Translations under genes and position numbers: made by a program
Source: Pseudomonadota bacterium
Lineage (GTDB): Bacteria > SAR324 > XYD2-FULL-50-16 > JAHJRI01
Length of the DNA: 40,309 nt
Direction: 5' to 3'
NCBI GenBank assembly: GCA_022360105.1
Contig: JAKSDL010000266.1
Location: forward strand, 1-40,309
The notes under the pieces: generated by a model
Database searches by the model: none
Told to the model about the DNA's origin: nothing
The model's input: only the letters and a program-made list of their open reading frames with translations
Shown here: piece after piece, positions 1 through 8,440 of the stretch
Layout of the letters: the number at the start of each line of letters is the position of its first letter
Numbering within the stretch: position 1 is the stretch's first letter

Positions 1-773
1 CTTTGAGTCAGACATTGTTCCTTTTTGACAACGCCAACAGGGAGGATAGGCAGCTATTAGTCACAGATGACTATTCAACCGGCCATATAGCCATCCGCTT
101 GAAGAACTACGGATCTATTGAATATTTGGAGTTTTTTGAAGATGTGCAAAAGAAAACCAATGAGATATTCAATCCGTTAAAACGGGACTATCCGCAGATG
201 GAAACGAAAGTTACCGGGTCAATGGCATTGATGATGAAATTGATCGATTACATGAGCTGGTCACAAATCCAGAGTTTCGGTCTGGCTTTGCTTGTAATCA
301 CCCTGATGCTGCTCTTTGTTTTCGGATCTCCGAAAGTTGGTTTGATGGGCATGATCCCCAACCTGTTCCCGGTGATGATCACCTTTGGTTCCATGGGATT
401 CTTTAATATTCCTTTGGATGCAGACACCTTGATCATCGCACCTATTGTCATTGGAATTGCCGTAGATGACACGATTCACTTTCTCACACATTTTAGAACG
501 GGAATGCTGGAAACGGGAAAAGTTTATGATTCCATTACCAAAAGCGTCAGGGAGGTGGGACAAGCCATCAGCTTCACCACTATTATACTAGTTTTAGGGT
601 TTTCAACACAGCTGGTGAGTGTGCACAAAGGAATTGCCCATTTTGGTTTTTTAACAGCCATCGCTTTCAGCTCGGCCTGGCTGGCTGATCTATTTCTGCT
701 ACCTGCCCTGTGCCGTTTTATGAAAGACAAATCGGCTGTGGCAAATTCTGTCAAAACAGCAGGAGTCGTTTGA
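1..773 (+). CDS. MMPL/RND-family exporter, C-terminal part (5' end outside window)
   Basis: The reading frame is open from the first bases, so this is the last ~256 residues of a longer gene that begins upstream. It has the layout of the second half of an MMPL/RND protein: a soluble periplasmic stretch (about residues 1-90 of the visible part), then a block of hydrophobic helices containing GIAVDDTIHFLTHFR. The Asp-Asp followed by His in a membrane helix is typical of the proton-relay helix of MMPL/HpnN-like RND transporters. The family exports lipids or other hydrophobic compounds across the inner membrane using the proton gradient; the substrate here cannot be told. The gene ends in a short soluble tail and is followed by a strong bidirectional hairpin terminator. 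Family assignment is secure, substrate unknown. Confidence 0.85.
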   Translation, partial: LSQTLFLFDNANREDRQLLVTDDYSTGHIAIRLKNYGSIEYLEFFEDVQKKTNEIFNPLKRDYPQMETKVTGSMALMMKLIDYMSWSQIQSFGLALLVITLMLLFVFGSPKVGLMGMIPNLFPVMITFGSMGFFNIPLDADTLIIAPIVIGIAVDDTIHFLTHFRTGMLETGKVYDSITKSVREVGQAISFTTIILVLGFSTQLVSVHKGIAHFGFLTAIAFSSAWLADLFLLPALCRFMKDKSAVANSVKTAGVV

Positions 774-830
774 ATATTTTAGATTTCAGGCTTTCTAATT
801 TGTGACAGCTTCGTTGCCCATTTAACATTA

Positions 831-868
831 TTTAAATAACGGGTGAACTCTATTTACCCGTTATTTAA
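831..868. terminator. Bidirectional rho-independent terminator
   Basis: The arms 834-847 (AAATAACGGGTGAA) and 853-866 (TTTACCCGTTATTT) pair over 14 positions with one G-U wobble around a 5-base loop. A/T-rich flanks on both sides supply U-tracts in either direction. It lies between two convergent genes and fits as the shared terminator of the exporter on the left and the leftward transporter gene on the right. Confidence 0.8.
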
Positions 869-873
869 TCTTC

Positions 874-2010
874 TCAGTGGTTCCTTCTCCTTTCTATTTC
901 CTTAAACTCTTCCAAAAGTCTCTCAATAATTGGATCTAACAATTCATTGAATTCTCTGCTTTTGACCTTTTGCAGCAACTCCTTGCCCATTGCGATACTT
1001 AGCCCGAAAATTGCCGGAAGTACGGGTAGCGCAAAACCGGTTCCTTCTAAAAACCTATTGGTCTTGATACTTTTGAGCAAGGCCGGAACATAGCGGGCAA
1101 ACCACTGGCCGCAGACGATTATATTAGTTGTGCGAAAAGCGTAATATAAGAAAGAGTCCAAACCCTCGGCAGTGATCCATTCTCTAAAAACATATACGCC
1201 TTCGGTTCGAAAAAGGTGAAGCCAGGCTATATAGAAATAAAAAGGCCAGGAATGCTTTAGTAGTCTGATATTTTTAAAACGAGTGACAACAACCAATACG
1301 ACCAAATAGATCGCCTGTATTTTCCAGTTGTTAAAGAAAAACAGTGAGCAAAAAACAATCATTGAAACCGCAGCCGACAGTTTTTCGCTACTTTTAAGTG
1401 AGGCCTCATTCAACTCAGCCACGGACTTCGATAACGAGTAGCTTTTCGAAAACAATCGATCCAAAACATGCCGGCTTTTATAGACCAGAGCTGCGATCAG
1501 ACTGCCCGAAACAGCTGACCAGAAAAGAATCGGTGCCAGTTGAAAATAAAAATCACGATGCCTGATTAGCAGAAAATCAACTATCACAAGTTGGTTGATA
1601 TTAAAGGAACAAGCCAACAGCACGCTGAGACCTATCAGACCAATTTTGTTGCGAATTAAAAAAAGCCTTCCAACTGTTCCAAAAACGCTAAGTGATAGTA
1701 GCCCTGCAGACGTGCTGATTAAAAAAGAGCTAAAAATCTGGCCACCATAAATTAAGGTAATCAGGTTTCTGAAAAGAAATAGAAGAAGCGCCTGTCTGAC
1801 TCCAAACCGGATCAGAAATGGTAGTAAAACCCAATATGCCAATCCAAGTCGTAACCAGGGAAAGATTGGGATTTTTGGCAACAGGTTTTCCATGATCTGC
1901 AAACTGCAAGTCAGCACCAGACAAACGGCAAAGGTCTCCGGTCTCACAGCAGCTGGCTCTTTCCGGTTAATAGGAAATGGCATCGATGGTATCAAAGGGG
2001 TTGTGCGCAT
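874..2010 (-). CDS. Gx transporter / heptaprenyl diphosphate synthase component I-like membrane protein, with C-terminal membrane extension
   Basis: This is a 378-residue integral membrane protein. About residues 25-200 resemble the Gx transporter family (also called heptaprenyl diphosphate synthase component I), seen in the PWLRLGLAYWVLLPFLIRFG segment and the following helix-rich region (RNLITLIYGGQ, LACSFNINQLVIVDFLL). Members of that family are usually about 170-230 residues, so the extra ~170 residues are notable. The extension has several more hydrophobic helices and an amphipathic charged tail (residues ~345-378) that ends in Arg-Arg-Arg-Asn-His. The start overlaps the end of the NusG-II-like gene by 44 bp, so the two are an operon and probably translationally coupled. 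In other bacteria this pair often occurs near flavin or Rnf genes, which I do not see here. The role is unproven; S-component-like transport is an inference. Confidence 0.7.
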   Translation of the reverse strand: MRTTPLIPSMPFPINRKEPAAVRPETFAVCLVLTCSLQIMENLLPKIPIFPWLRLGLAYWVLLPFLIRFGVRQALLLFLFRNLITLIYGGQIFSSFLISTSAGLLSLSVFGTVGRLFLIRNKIGLIGLSVLLACSFNINQLVIVDFLLIRHRDFYFQLAPILFWSAVSGSLIAALVYKSRHVLDRLFSKSYSLSKSVAELNEASLKSSEKLSAAVSMIVFCSLFFFNNWKIQAIYLVVLVVVTRFKNIRLLKHSWPFYFYIAWLHLFRTEGVYVFREWITAEGLDSFLYYAFRTTNIIVCGQWFARYVPALLKSIKTNRFLEGTGFALPVLPAIFGLSIAMGKELLQKVKSREFNELLDPIIERLLEEFKEIERRRNH

Positions 2011-2350
2011 TCTCGTTAGTTACAACCGAAATATACATTTGTGCGGGAAGACAGATAATATGTTCATGGGTATTTTGGATAGCACCTTGAAGAATACAGA
2101 TTTTCTGATCACAGGGTGATGACAGCACTTGAATGGATCCATTTCCAACCCTGATGCGAATCTTGCCTATGCGGGTATCAATTTGTTTGATTCTCTCATC
2201 GCCCTGTAAATCAAAACGTGCGATGCGTTTGCTTCCAAGATGAATCTCAGCTTTGTTTCCCACGTCTCCCTTGAAATAATAAAACCCCAGACCTGTTGCT
2301 ACCAGGATAATGAATATAAGCAGGAAATCGAGAGGACGATGTAGGACCAT
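1967..2350 (-). CDS. NusG domain II-like membrane-anchored protein
   Basis: This 127-residue protein has one N-terminal hydrophobic anchor (residues 6-26, LDFLLIFIILVATGLGFYYF). A small beta-rich domain follows, holding the pattern SSPCDQKICILQGAI and HEHIICLPAQMYI, which is typical of the stand-alone NusG-II family (PCPDKxCxxxG then IxCxPxxL). The conserved cysteines (C-x4-C and a later C) are present. The domain would sit outside the cytoplasmic membrane. It is the first gene of a two-gene unit with the Gx-type transporter, a pairing recurrent in bacteria, so it may be an accessory of that transporter. No strong ribosome-binding site precedes the ATG at 2350, so the exact start is moderately uncertain. 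Confidence 0.7.
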   Translation of the reverse strand: MVLHRPLDFLLIFIILVATGLGFYYFKGDVGNKAEIHLGSKRIARFDLQGDERIKQIDTRIGKIRIRVGNGSIQVLSSPCDQKICILQGAIQNTHEHIICLPAQMYISVVTNENAHNPFDTIDAISY

Positions 2351-2747
2351 TGTTTGGGAGTATTAATAAAACAACATTTGCCTGATATAAACAAGGCCGA
2401 TAATTGATGTTATACCTGAGTTGTATGAATTCAAAGAATGTAAAATACCAGCTTAAATGGTGTCAGCCAACTTCAGCCTTTATTTTATAACATCGCCGGT
2501 TGGTCTGAAGTTTTCAGATCCAAACGACTTTCAAACTCATCACTTTGTTTCCTTTCATCTTAATGGTGGCATTGTCAAATTGAGCAAATGCACCCATGAA
2601 TTCCTGTTTTTGAGATTCTACATTGCGCTTGCGCAAACACCTGCTGATAATCGACACCTGAAAATCTATCCAGGCCCCTTGTGAAGCCTGTGCTTACAGA
2701 CTAAACGAGGCAAAACCAAATCCTAAAATGTGTATTATGATTGTAAA

Positions 2748-2789
2748 ACAAGAGGTAACTGTTCAGCATAATTACCTCTTGTCTGTTTT
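2748..2789 (-). terminator. Hairpin terminator, mainly leftward
   Basis: The arms ACAAGAGGTAA (2748-2758) and TTACCTCTTGT (2772-2782) are perfectly complementary over 11 bp with a 13-base loop. Read leftward, the stem is followed by TTTTAC; read rightward it is followed by a weaker T run. It lies about 290 bp beyond the stop of the TerB-repeat gene and could end that transcript. Confidence 0.55.
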
Positions 2790-2973
2790 CACCACGAAAA
2801 CACGAAGCTTTATTCATTGAAGTGACTTCAAACCTAAAAAATTGGTAAAGATTAACCAGGTTTTTTTACTCACTGGGTTTGGCGAAGTCAGTAGCGGTGG
2901 CGATAATCCTACATATGTCTGTTATTTCACTATTTTAAGTCTTTTCTCCGTGACCTCTGTGTCTCTGTGGTGA
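2786..2973. repeat. Inverted pair of ACCACGAA / CTCTGTGTCTCTGTGGTGAA motifs
   Basis: At 2786-2807 the sequence reads TTTTCACCACGAAAACACGA and at 2945-2973 CTCTGTGTCTCTGTGGTGA on the same strand. The second, read on the other strand, begins TCACCACAGAGACACAGAG, so the two are diverged inverted copies about 140 bp apart. Motifs of this form are scattered through intergenic DNA of many environmental bacteria. They look like remnants of a non-coding mobile palindromic repeat. Confidence 0.5.
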
Positions 2974-3074
2974 ATCGCTACAACAAGAGAAAGAAAATGA
3001 AGTCCGGGAAACATGATTAGTTAATCCAAATGTCAGGACACAGCAACATGAAAGGTGAGGTGTTTTAATATCAT

Positions 3075-4883
3075 TCAGGGGATCAGAAAACCTTTAAGGG
3101 AAAGTTTCTCGTAAGCCTTTGGAGTTTCCATAATTCGTCGTAATTCTCCAAAAACCCGCTGAAACAGCACCTGGTCTTCTTTGCGCAAATTGTCGAACTT
3201 TTTATCTCTGAATTTGGTAAAAAAGTTATAGTAATTTTCAGCCACATCCCTCTCACCGAAATAAAGGGATATAATCACAATCAGTCTGCCACTGCGAAAG
3301 GTTATAAAACGATTCTTCACCGTTTTAAACAGTTCAATGCACCGAAGTTGAATCTGTCTTAAAAGATTGTCTGCCTCATCCGGTCTTTCGTTTTCCATTA
3401 ACACCTGTGCAAGCGTCAGCATTAGGGTTGTTGTATGCCAGGAAATTTCATGACTATGGTTTATCTCCGCCAACATTGTTGAAGCACTGATTGCCATTTC
3501 ATAGCTGGAAACAACAGCCGGGATCGACCTCTTAATGGTGCTTAATTCAGCGATGTGATTATTCAAGGCGGCTTTGTTCTGATCTTTTATAGACAGCCAT
3601 TTTTCGCGAAATTGATCCGAATCCAGTACTTTGGGAGGTTGATCACCAGAATCCAGCTTGAACATTTCTTTTTGAGGGCTGGAGAAATAGCAGGAGTGGC
3701 AAACAGCAACTTTGCATGAATTGTAATCCACCGGGTCAAACCCCTCCGCAGCGAATTGATAGATCGGTATCCCAAAAATATTATGTTTGGGTTTTTGAGT
3801 CTTTTCTTTGAGCTGAAAAAACTTAACGCTCAGTTTGCTATCACACACATAACAATCCATGTTGAAATCTGTGATGGAATTATTGTCCGTGTTGTCTTCG
3901 ACCTTAGGTACCTCATTGTCACTTGGACTTTCGGTGTTATCTTCACCTGCGGAAACGTCAAAGTCTTTTTCCTCTTCTTTTTTAGGTCCTTTGATGACTT
4001 GAAATCCCTGTTTTGGGATTTCAATTTTACAGCGGTTTATAAGTGGGATTTTAGCCCGCTTCCATTTGATACCTTGCACACACCAGCTAATCAACCTGTT
4101 AAAAAGGTTGTCGGAAAAATCGCAATTCATTGCGAGATGTCGCAAAAACGTGTGTTCTTTTTTGTCGAGACTTTCATCCGCAGAGATAATCAACATAACC
4201 TCGATAAATATCCGAACCAAATAATTCTTAGGAATACCCTGGGGTTTTGACAATACGGGTTTACGCTTCTGCCGGACTATGGCTGTGACCTCTTTGCGCT
4301 GGCTGTCATCTTTGATGAGATTTATGGCCATTTTAAGAAACCGAACTTCCGCCTGATCAAGCTGTTGATCACTCATAATGCTCGAAATCAACGTCTCTGC
4401 GTACCATCTTTGCTGTAATGGATTTAGCTTGTTAACAGGAACCTGCAATAGTTCAGAACTCCCGGTTGATGACACGAATTCAAGTTGTCTGTTTTTCCAA
4501 TCCAGCCCTTCTTCACACCAGACTAAAAGTTCCTTGTAGTACCCATTAGTAAATTTGAAAACATCTGCCACATTTTCCAGGAATTCACGTTCTTTCTCGG
4601 CAAACTCTACATCGGATATCATAACCAATGCCAGTTCAATAAAAACAGCAGCGAGAACTTTAGGATGGACACCGGGTGGTCTGAATACGGCGGGTGGATT
4701 CTTGGCAGCAATTCGGTTAACCAGTTCCTGTCGATCTTCCGGCTTTTTAACTATCGGCAGGATCTGCTTGATAAAATCGGTTTCCGGTTTGGTAATTTCT
4801 TCATCAGCCAGTATAGCTGCAATAACCATCTGGGCATACCAGAATCGTTGAGATTGGGTTAGAATGTTTAGGGGTACACCCAT
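3075..4883 (-). CDS. TerB-like tandem-repeat protein with C-terminal DUF2225-like zinc-binding domain
   Basis: This 602-residue soluble protein has no signal peptide. Two related helical repeats are visible, about residues 5-130 and 150-280. Each begins with L-x-x-x-Q-R-x-W-Y-A-x-x, has an acidic TerB-like segment (ADEEITKPETDF; SDQQLDQAEVRF), a Pro-rich linker, a second acidic helix (SDVEFAEKEREFL; ADESLDKKEHTFL) and ends in L-x-x-W-C. After an acidic linker (residues ~300-340) come two cysteine pairs, C344-x2-C347 and C395-x2-C398, followed by a helical region. That resembles DUF2225, whose members have paired CxxC motifs and a helical tail. TerB domains are linked to metal and stress responses in tellurite-resistance systems, but no ter genes are near. 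The start has AGGAA upstream. Function unknown; the architecture is the main information. Confidence 0.65.
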   Translation of the reverse strand: MGVPLNILTQSQRFWYAQMVIAAILADEEITKPETDFIKQILPIVKKPEDRQELVNRIAAKNPPAVFRPPGVHPKVLAAVFIELALVMISDVEFAEKEREFLENVADVFKFTNGYYKELLVWCEEGLDWKNRQLEFVSSTGSSELLQVPVNKLNPLQQRWYAETLISSIMSDQQLDQAEVRFLKMAINLIKDDSQRKEVTAIVRQKRKPVLSKPQGIPKNYLVRIFIEVMLIISADESLDKKEHTFLRHLAMNCDFSDNLFNRLISWCVQGIKWKRAKIPLINRCKIEIPKQGFQVIKGPKKEEEKDFDVSAGEDNTESPSDNEVPKVEDNTDNNSITDFNMDCYVCDSKLSVKFFQLKEKTQKPKHNIFGIPIYQFAAEGFDPVDYNSCKVAVCHSCYFSSPQKEMFKLDSGDQPPKVLDSDQFREKWLSIKDQNKAALNNHIAELSTIKRSIPAVVSSYEMAISASTMLAEINHSHEISWHTTTLMLTLAQVLMENERPDEADNLLRQIQLRCIELFKTVKNRFITFRSGRLIVIISLYFGERDVAENYYNFFTKFRDKKFDNLRKEDQVLFQRVFGELRRIMETPKAYEKLSLKGFLIP

Positions 4884-5387
4884 GAATTTCCTAAAAAAAA
4901 TACCTGTCCGGCATGATGAAGTTGTCTCAAAGTCCGTTTGTTATCACCGGCTTATGAATAGACAGTTTAAAGTAAATGGAAAAAATAACAAGTCTTTCCT
5001 TGGTTTTCCAAGTGTTTACACGACGCTTCATTTTCACTTTATCCAGTAGTTTTGGAAACTCCGCGTCTCAGATTCCAGTTTGCGAACAATCACAGTAAAT
5101 TTATTGAAATTTTTGCTTAATTGACAATCAACGACACCTTATTCATAATGTTTGACAAAGATTTTCTTCGATTCAAGATATCCTCCTTATCAAATTATAA
5201 ATCTGAAAAAGGCGGTTTTTCCAGCATTTACAGACTTAACCTTATATCATCGTGTTAAAGGATATCAACAGACTTCCGGCTTTGCTTGAAAAAGATAGAA
5301 ACATCAAATTCACCGGTCCACAATTGCCGCTCTATCCTAAGCGTATCAATCATTGGTTAACTTTCTACCAAACCAACGAGGAAAACC
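4884..5387. other. Divergent intergenic region
   Basis: This 504-base gap separates the leftward TerB-repeat gene from the rightward hybrid kinase. It holds a good sigma-70-type promoter toward the kinase (5121-5149) and a candidate 50-codon ORF that runs into the kinase start (5252-5404). On the other strand there is a strong Shine-Dalgarno (AAGGAGG, 5181-5187) in front of a 19-codon TTG-started frame (5117-5176). No other gene is seen. Confidence 0.5.
5121..5149 (+). promoter_or_regulatory. Sigma-70-type promoter for the hybrid kinase
   Basis: TTGACA (5121-5126), a 17-bp spacer and CATAAT (5144-5149) match the -35/-10 consensus at 11 of 12 positions with ideal spacing. It would give an untranslated leader of about 230 bases before the kinase ATG, long enough to contain the small ORF at 5252-5404. 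Confidence 0.65.
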
Positions 5388-5404
5388 ATGCATTGGCTAA
5401 ATAA
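5252..5404 (+). CDS. Possible 50-aa upstream ORF overlapping the kinase start
   Basis: A GTG-started frame reads LKDINRLPALLEKDRNIKF and on to a TAA at 5402-5404, overlapping the first 17 bases of the kinase gene. The composition (mixed polar and charged residues, few rare codons) looks protein-like. No Shine-Dalgarno is visible before the GTG and I recognise no family. It may be a leader peptide, the remnant of an older gene, or chance. The overlap would allow translational coupling to the kinase, which also has its own GAGGAA site. Confidence 0.25.
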   Translation: MLKDINRLPALLEKDRNIKFTGPQLPLYPKRINHWLTFYQTNEENHALAK

Positions 5405-8400
5405 TATCAGTATAAAATGGCGTATTTTGATGTCTTTTTTCTTTTTTCTGTTTTTGTTTATTGCATTTGGAACATTTTCACTTTTTCAGATGAAAACATT
5501 GTTTAATTTAACTCAAAACCTGTATGACCATCCATTTACTGTTTCCAATGCGGCTCAGAGGGCAAATACCGGTGTTATTCGGATTCATCGCACAATGAAA
5601 GATGTATCCACTTCAACTAATGCTTTCGAGTTGCAGCAAGCCATCATCGAAGTCCAGTATCAGGAACGATTGGTTTATCAAAACCTTGATATTGTGAAAA
5701 ATAATATTCTCGGTGTTGAAGGAAAGGAGCTTGTTCAGGAAACCATCGATATGTTCGCCGGATGGAAACCGATCCGAAAGATGGTTATCGATCTGGTTGC
5801 AGCTGAAAACTATGAGGAAGCTCGAGACATTACCAAAAACAAGGGTGCCAACTATGTCGACAAGCTGGAACGGCAAATGGCAGAGCTCTCCGGTTATGCC
5901 CATTCAAAAGCCAAAGGATTTTTAATGGATGCTTCATCTGTTTGGCAGGGAATCGCGGTCCTGATCATTTTGTTAATTATTATCGTTACCTTGATTTTTG
6001 TCTTTATTTTAACTGTGGTTTTAAGAAGTATTAATCGAAACATAAGCCATTTGGTTGATACCATGTCACTGTTTCATACAACCGGAAATCTGAAAAAAGC
6101 GGACATCATCGGTACCAACGAAATATCGGATCTTTCATCTCATTTTAATAACCTGATTGAAAGGCTTGAAATCCAAATTTGGCAAAGGGACGGTCTTAAT
6201 TTATTTAATGAAGAATTATCCGGAGAGCCGGATTATTCGAATCTGCTTCAGAAAGGAATCAATTTCATTTGTCGTTTTGTGGAAGCTTGTGTTGGAGCAG
6301 TTTACAGTTATTCCGAACAAGAGCAGTGTTCTCAACTGGTATCGTCCTATGCCTTTGTGGAAAGGCAATATATTGCCAATAAGTTCAGGAATGGCGAAGG
6401 GATAGTAGGACAGGTTGCCCTCGAAAAAACACCCATATTGCTTAACAACATTCAGCGAAATGAAGCGGAAGGTATTAGCGGAACAGCAGCAGAAGTGCCA
6501 AAACACATTTATGCCCTGCCCTTGATATATGAAGGAAGATTACTTGGAGTATTGGAAATCGCCTCGTTTACTGAAATCAACGAAAATAAACGTGAGGTTT
6601 TGGATGAATGCGGGAAAATCATGTCCACATTCTCCAACGCAGCCAGACAAAATCAAAGAGTTCAGGAGCTTTATTCCATCACCCAGCAGGCAAATAAAGA
6701 TCTGGAAAGCAAAACCAAAGAACTAAACGCTTCCAACGAACAGCTGTCGGCGCTCAATCAGGAGCTACAATTTCAGGCCGATGAGTTGAAGGTTCAGAAA
6801 GCAGAATTGGAAAGGCAACGTCAACAAGTGCAGGAGGCTGACCGGCTGAAATCCGAGTTTCTTTCAAACATGAGTCACGAATTAAGAACTCCGCTTAACA
6901 GTGTTCTGGCACTATCACAACTCATGATTCAGCAGGGAACGGGTAAGGATACAGAAAAAGAACATGAGTATCTGAATATTATTGAAAGAAACGGCAGGCG
7001 TTTATTATCGCTGATCAATGATATACTGGATCTATCAAAAATTGAAGCTGGTCGTGTTGAACTGGAAACGAGTAAATTCAGCTCTTCAGAATTGATGAAG
7101 CGGGTTGTTGAAACAGTTACTCCGCTGGTGAATACTGATAAGGTGACGCTTGACCTCAACGTGGAAGAAAATCTGCAGATTCAATCTGATGAACGAAAAA
7201 TCCAGCAAATCATGCTGAACCTGGTTTCCAATGCCGTAAAATTTACAGAATCCGGAAGCATCAAGCTGAAAGTGTGTAAGGACAACAATGAAGTCCATTG
7301 GTCTGTTGAAGACACAGGAATCGGCATCGAACCTGGGGAAATGGATAATATCTTTAGCGAATTCCGACAAGTGGATGGTTCCATATCAAGAAAACATGAA
7401 GGTACGGGACTAGGTTTGGCAATCAGTCAGAAACTGGCAGAAAAACTTGGGGGTACTATCAACGTTGAATCTACCTTGGGAAAAGGCAGCACTTTCACCC
7501 TTCAATTGCCGGAGAAAACCCAAACAGATCTCTATTATGAACCATCAAATCCGGAAGGCTATACAAGTGCTCAGCATTCGCTAGAAGCGAATCCAAAGGA
7601 GTTTATCAGCGAAAAGAAACCCGTTCTGCTCATAGTAGAAGATAATGAAGTCACGGCTCTTCAGATTCACTCGATATTAAAAGAGGAAAACTATAGTTTT
7701 TTAGTGGCCTCTAGTGGTTTAGAGGCCGTAAAAATTCTGAAACACAACGTTCCGGATGCAGTGATACTTGACTTAATGATGCCGGAGATGGATAGCTTCC
7801 AGGTTTTAGAGTATCTGCAGTTATCCGACGCGACCATGAAAACACCGGTCCTTATATTAACTGCTAAAGATTTGACCGAGCAACATAGGGAGAAGCTGGT
7901 TTACAACAATGTTCAGGAGTTAACCCATCAAGGTTCGATTAATAAAGATCAGTTGCTGAGCGCCATCGACGGTCTTTTTGCGTTCAAGACGGATTTGCAT
8001 ACAATAAAAAGGAATCCGGTCAGCCAGGAACTTCTCAATGGAGGAAAACCTTTTTCCAAGGAACCAAGGGATTGCAAAATACTGATAGTGGAAGACAATC
8101 CTGACAATCTTGTAACTATCGGGGCCATCCTGGATACGCTAAGTTATAACCATATCTCAGTTGCGCATGGAGAAAAGGCTTTGGATATAATGAAACTGGA
8201 AAACCCGGATTTGGTTTTGATGGACATACAACTGCCTGGCCTGAGTGGTATTGATGCGATTAAAAAGGTTAGAAAAGATCCTGAGCTTTCAAAAATTCCT
8301 GTCGTTTGTCTGACAGCAAAAGCAATGAAAGGAGATAAAGAAAGCCTGCTCAAAGAAGGATTTGATGATTATGTTTCAAAACCTATAGATCCTGATGAAG

Positions 8401-8435
8401 TTCGCGTTGTTCTGAAGAAATGGATTAAAACGTAA
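5388..8435 (+). CDS. Hybrid sensor histidine kinase (4HB-HAMP-GAF-HisKA-HATPase-REC-REC)
   Basis: A 1015-residue inner-membrane kinase. TM1 spans ~13-33, a helical periplasmic domain ~35-180 resembles four-helix-bundle sensors, and TM2 is ~189-213. HAMP (~213-265), a GAF domain (~283-425), a coiled coil (~430-485) and HisKA with phospho-acceptor His497 in MSHELRTPLN follow. The ATPase domain has its N box at LVSNAVKFTE, G1 at EDTGIG and G2 at GTGLGLAIS. Two receivers follow: REC1 with Asp795 (ILDLMMPEM) and REC2 with Asp946 (LMDIQLPG). REC2 has the conserved SKPI lysine. In REC1 the usual QKG position reads HQG, so its lysine seems lost and its phosphotransfer chemistry may be altered. The ATG at 5388 has GAGGAA in front. 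It ends 5 bp from the stop of the convergent hybrid kinase. The signal sensed is unknown. Confidence 0.9.
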   Translation: MHWLNNISIKWRILMSFFFFLFLFIAFGTFSLFQMKTLFNLTQNLYDHPFTVSNAAQRANTGVIRIHRTMKDVSTSTNAFELQQAIIEVQYQERLVYQNLDIVKNNILGVEGKELVQETIDMFAGWKPIRKMVIDLVAAENYEEARDITKNKGANYVDKLERQMAELSGYAHSKAKGFLMDASSVWQGIAVLIILLIIIVTLIFVFILTVVLRSINRNISHLVDTMSLFHTTGNLKKADIIGTNEISDLSSHFNNLIERLEIQIWQRDGLNLFNEELSGEPDYSNLLQKGINFICRFVEACVGAVYSYSEQEQCSQLVSSYAFVERQYIANKFRNGEGIVGQVALEKTPILLNNIQRNEAEGISGTAAEVPKHIYALPLIYEGRLLGVLEIASFTEINENKREVLDECGKIMSTFSNAARQNQRVQELYSITQQANKDLESKTKELNASNEQLSALNQELQFQADELKVQKAELERQRQQVQEADRLKSEFLSNMSHELRTPLNSVLALSQLMIQQGTGKDTEKEHEYLNIIERNGRRLLSLINDILDLSKIEAGRVELETSKFSSSELMKRVVETVTPLVNTDKVTLDLNVEENLQIQSDERKIQQIMLNLVSNAVKFTESGSIKLKVCKDNNEVHWSVEDTGIGIEPGEMDNIFSEFRQVDGSISRKHEGTGLGLAISQKLAEKLGGTINVESTLGKGSTFTLQLPEKTQTDLYYEPSNPEGYTSAQHSLEANPKEFISEKKPVLLIVEDNEVTALQIHSILKEENYSFLVASSGLEAVKILKHNVPDAVILDLMMPEMDSFQVLEYLQLSDATMKTPVLILTAKDLTEQHREKLVYNNVQELTHQGSINKDQLLSAIDGLFAFKTDLHTIKRNPVSQELLNGGKPFSKEPRDCKILIVEDNPDNLVTIGAILDTLSYNHISVAHGEKALDIMKLENPDLVLMDIQLPGLSGIDAIKKVRKDPELSKIPVVCLTAKAMKGDKESLLKEGFDDYVSKPIDPDEVRVVLKKWIKT

Positions 8436-8440
8436 TCCGT

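Larger units (their letters stand above)
2351..3074. other. Intergenic region with terminator and repeat arms
   Basis: No convincing gene lies in these 724 bases. A stretch of 60 codons between stops on the minus strand (2514-2693) reads plausibly but has no good start. The region holds a perfect 11-bp hairpin at 2748-2782 and two arms of a dispersed-repeat type motif at 2786-2807 and 2945-2973. Confidence 0.5.

Noticed and set aside
2514..2693. Sixty-codon minus-strand open stretch with plausible amino acid composition.
   Set aside because: No usable start or ribosome-binding site, open on the other strand as well, and no family recognised.
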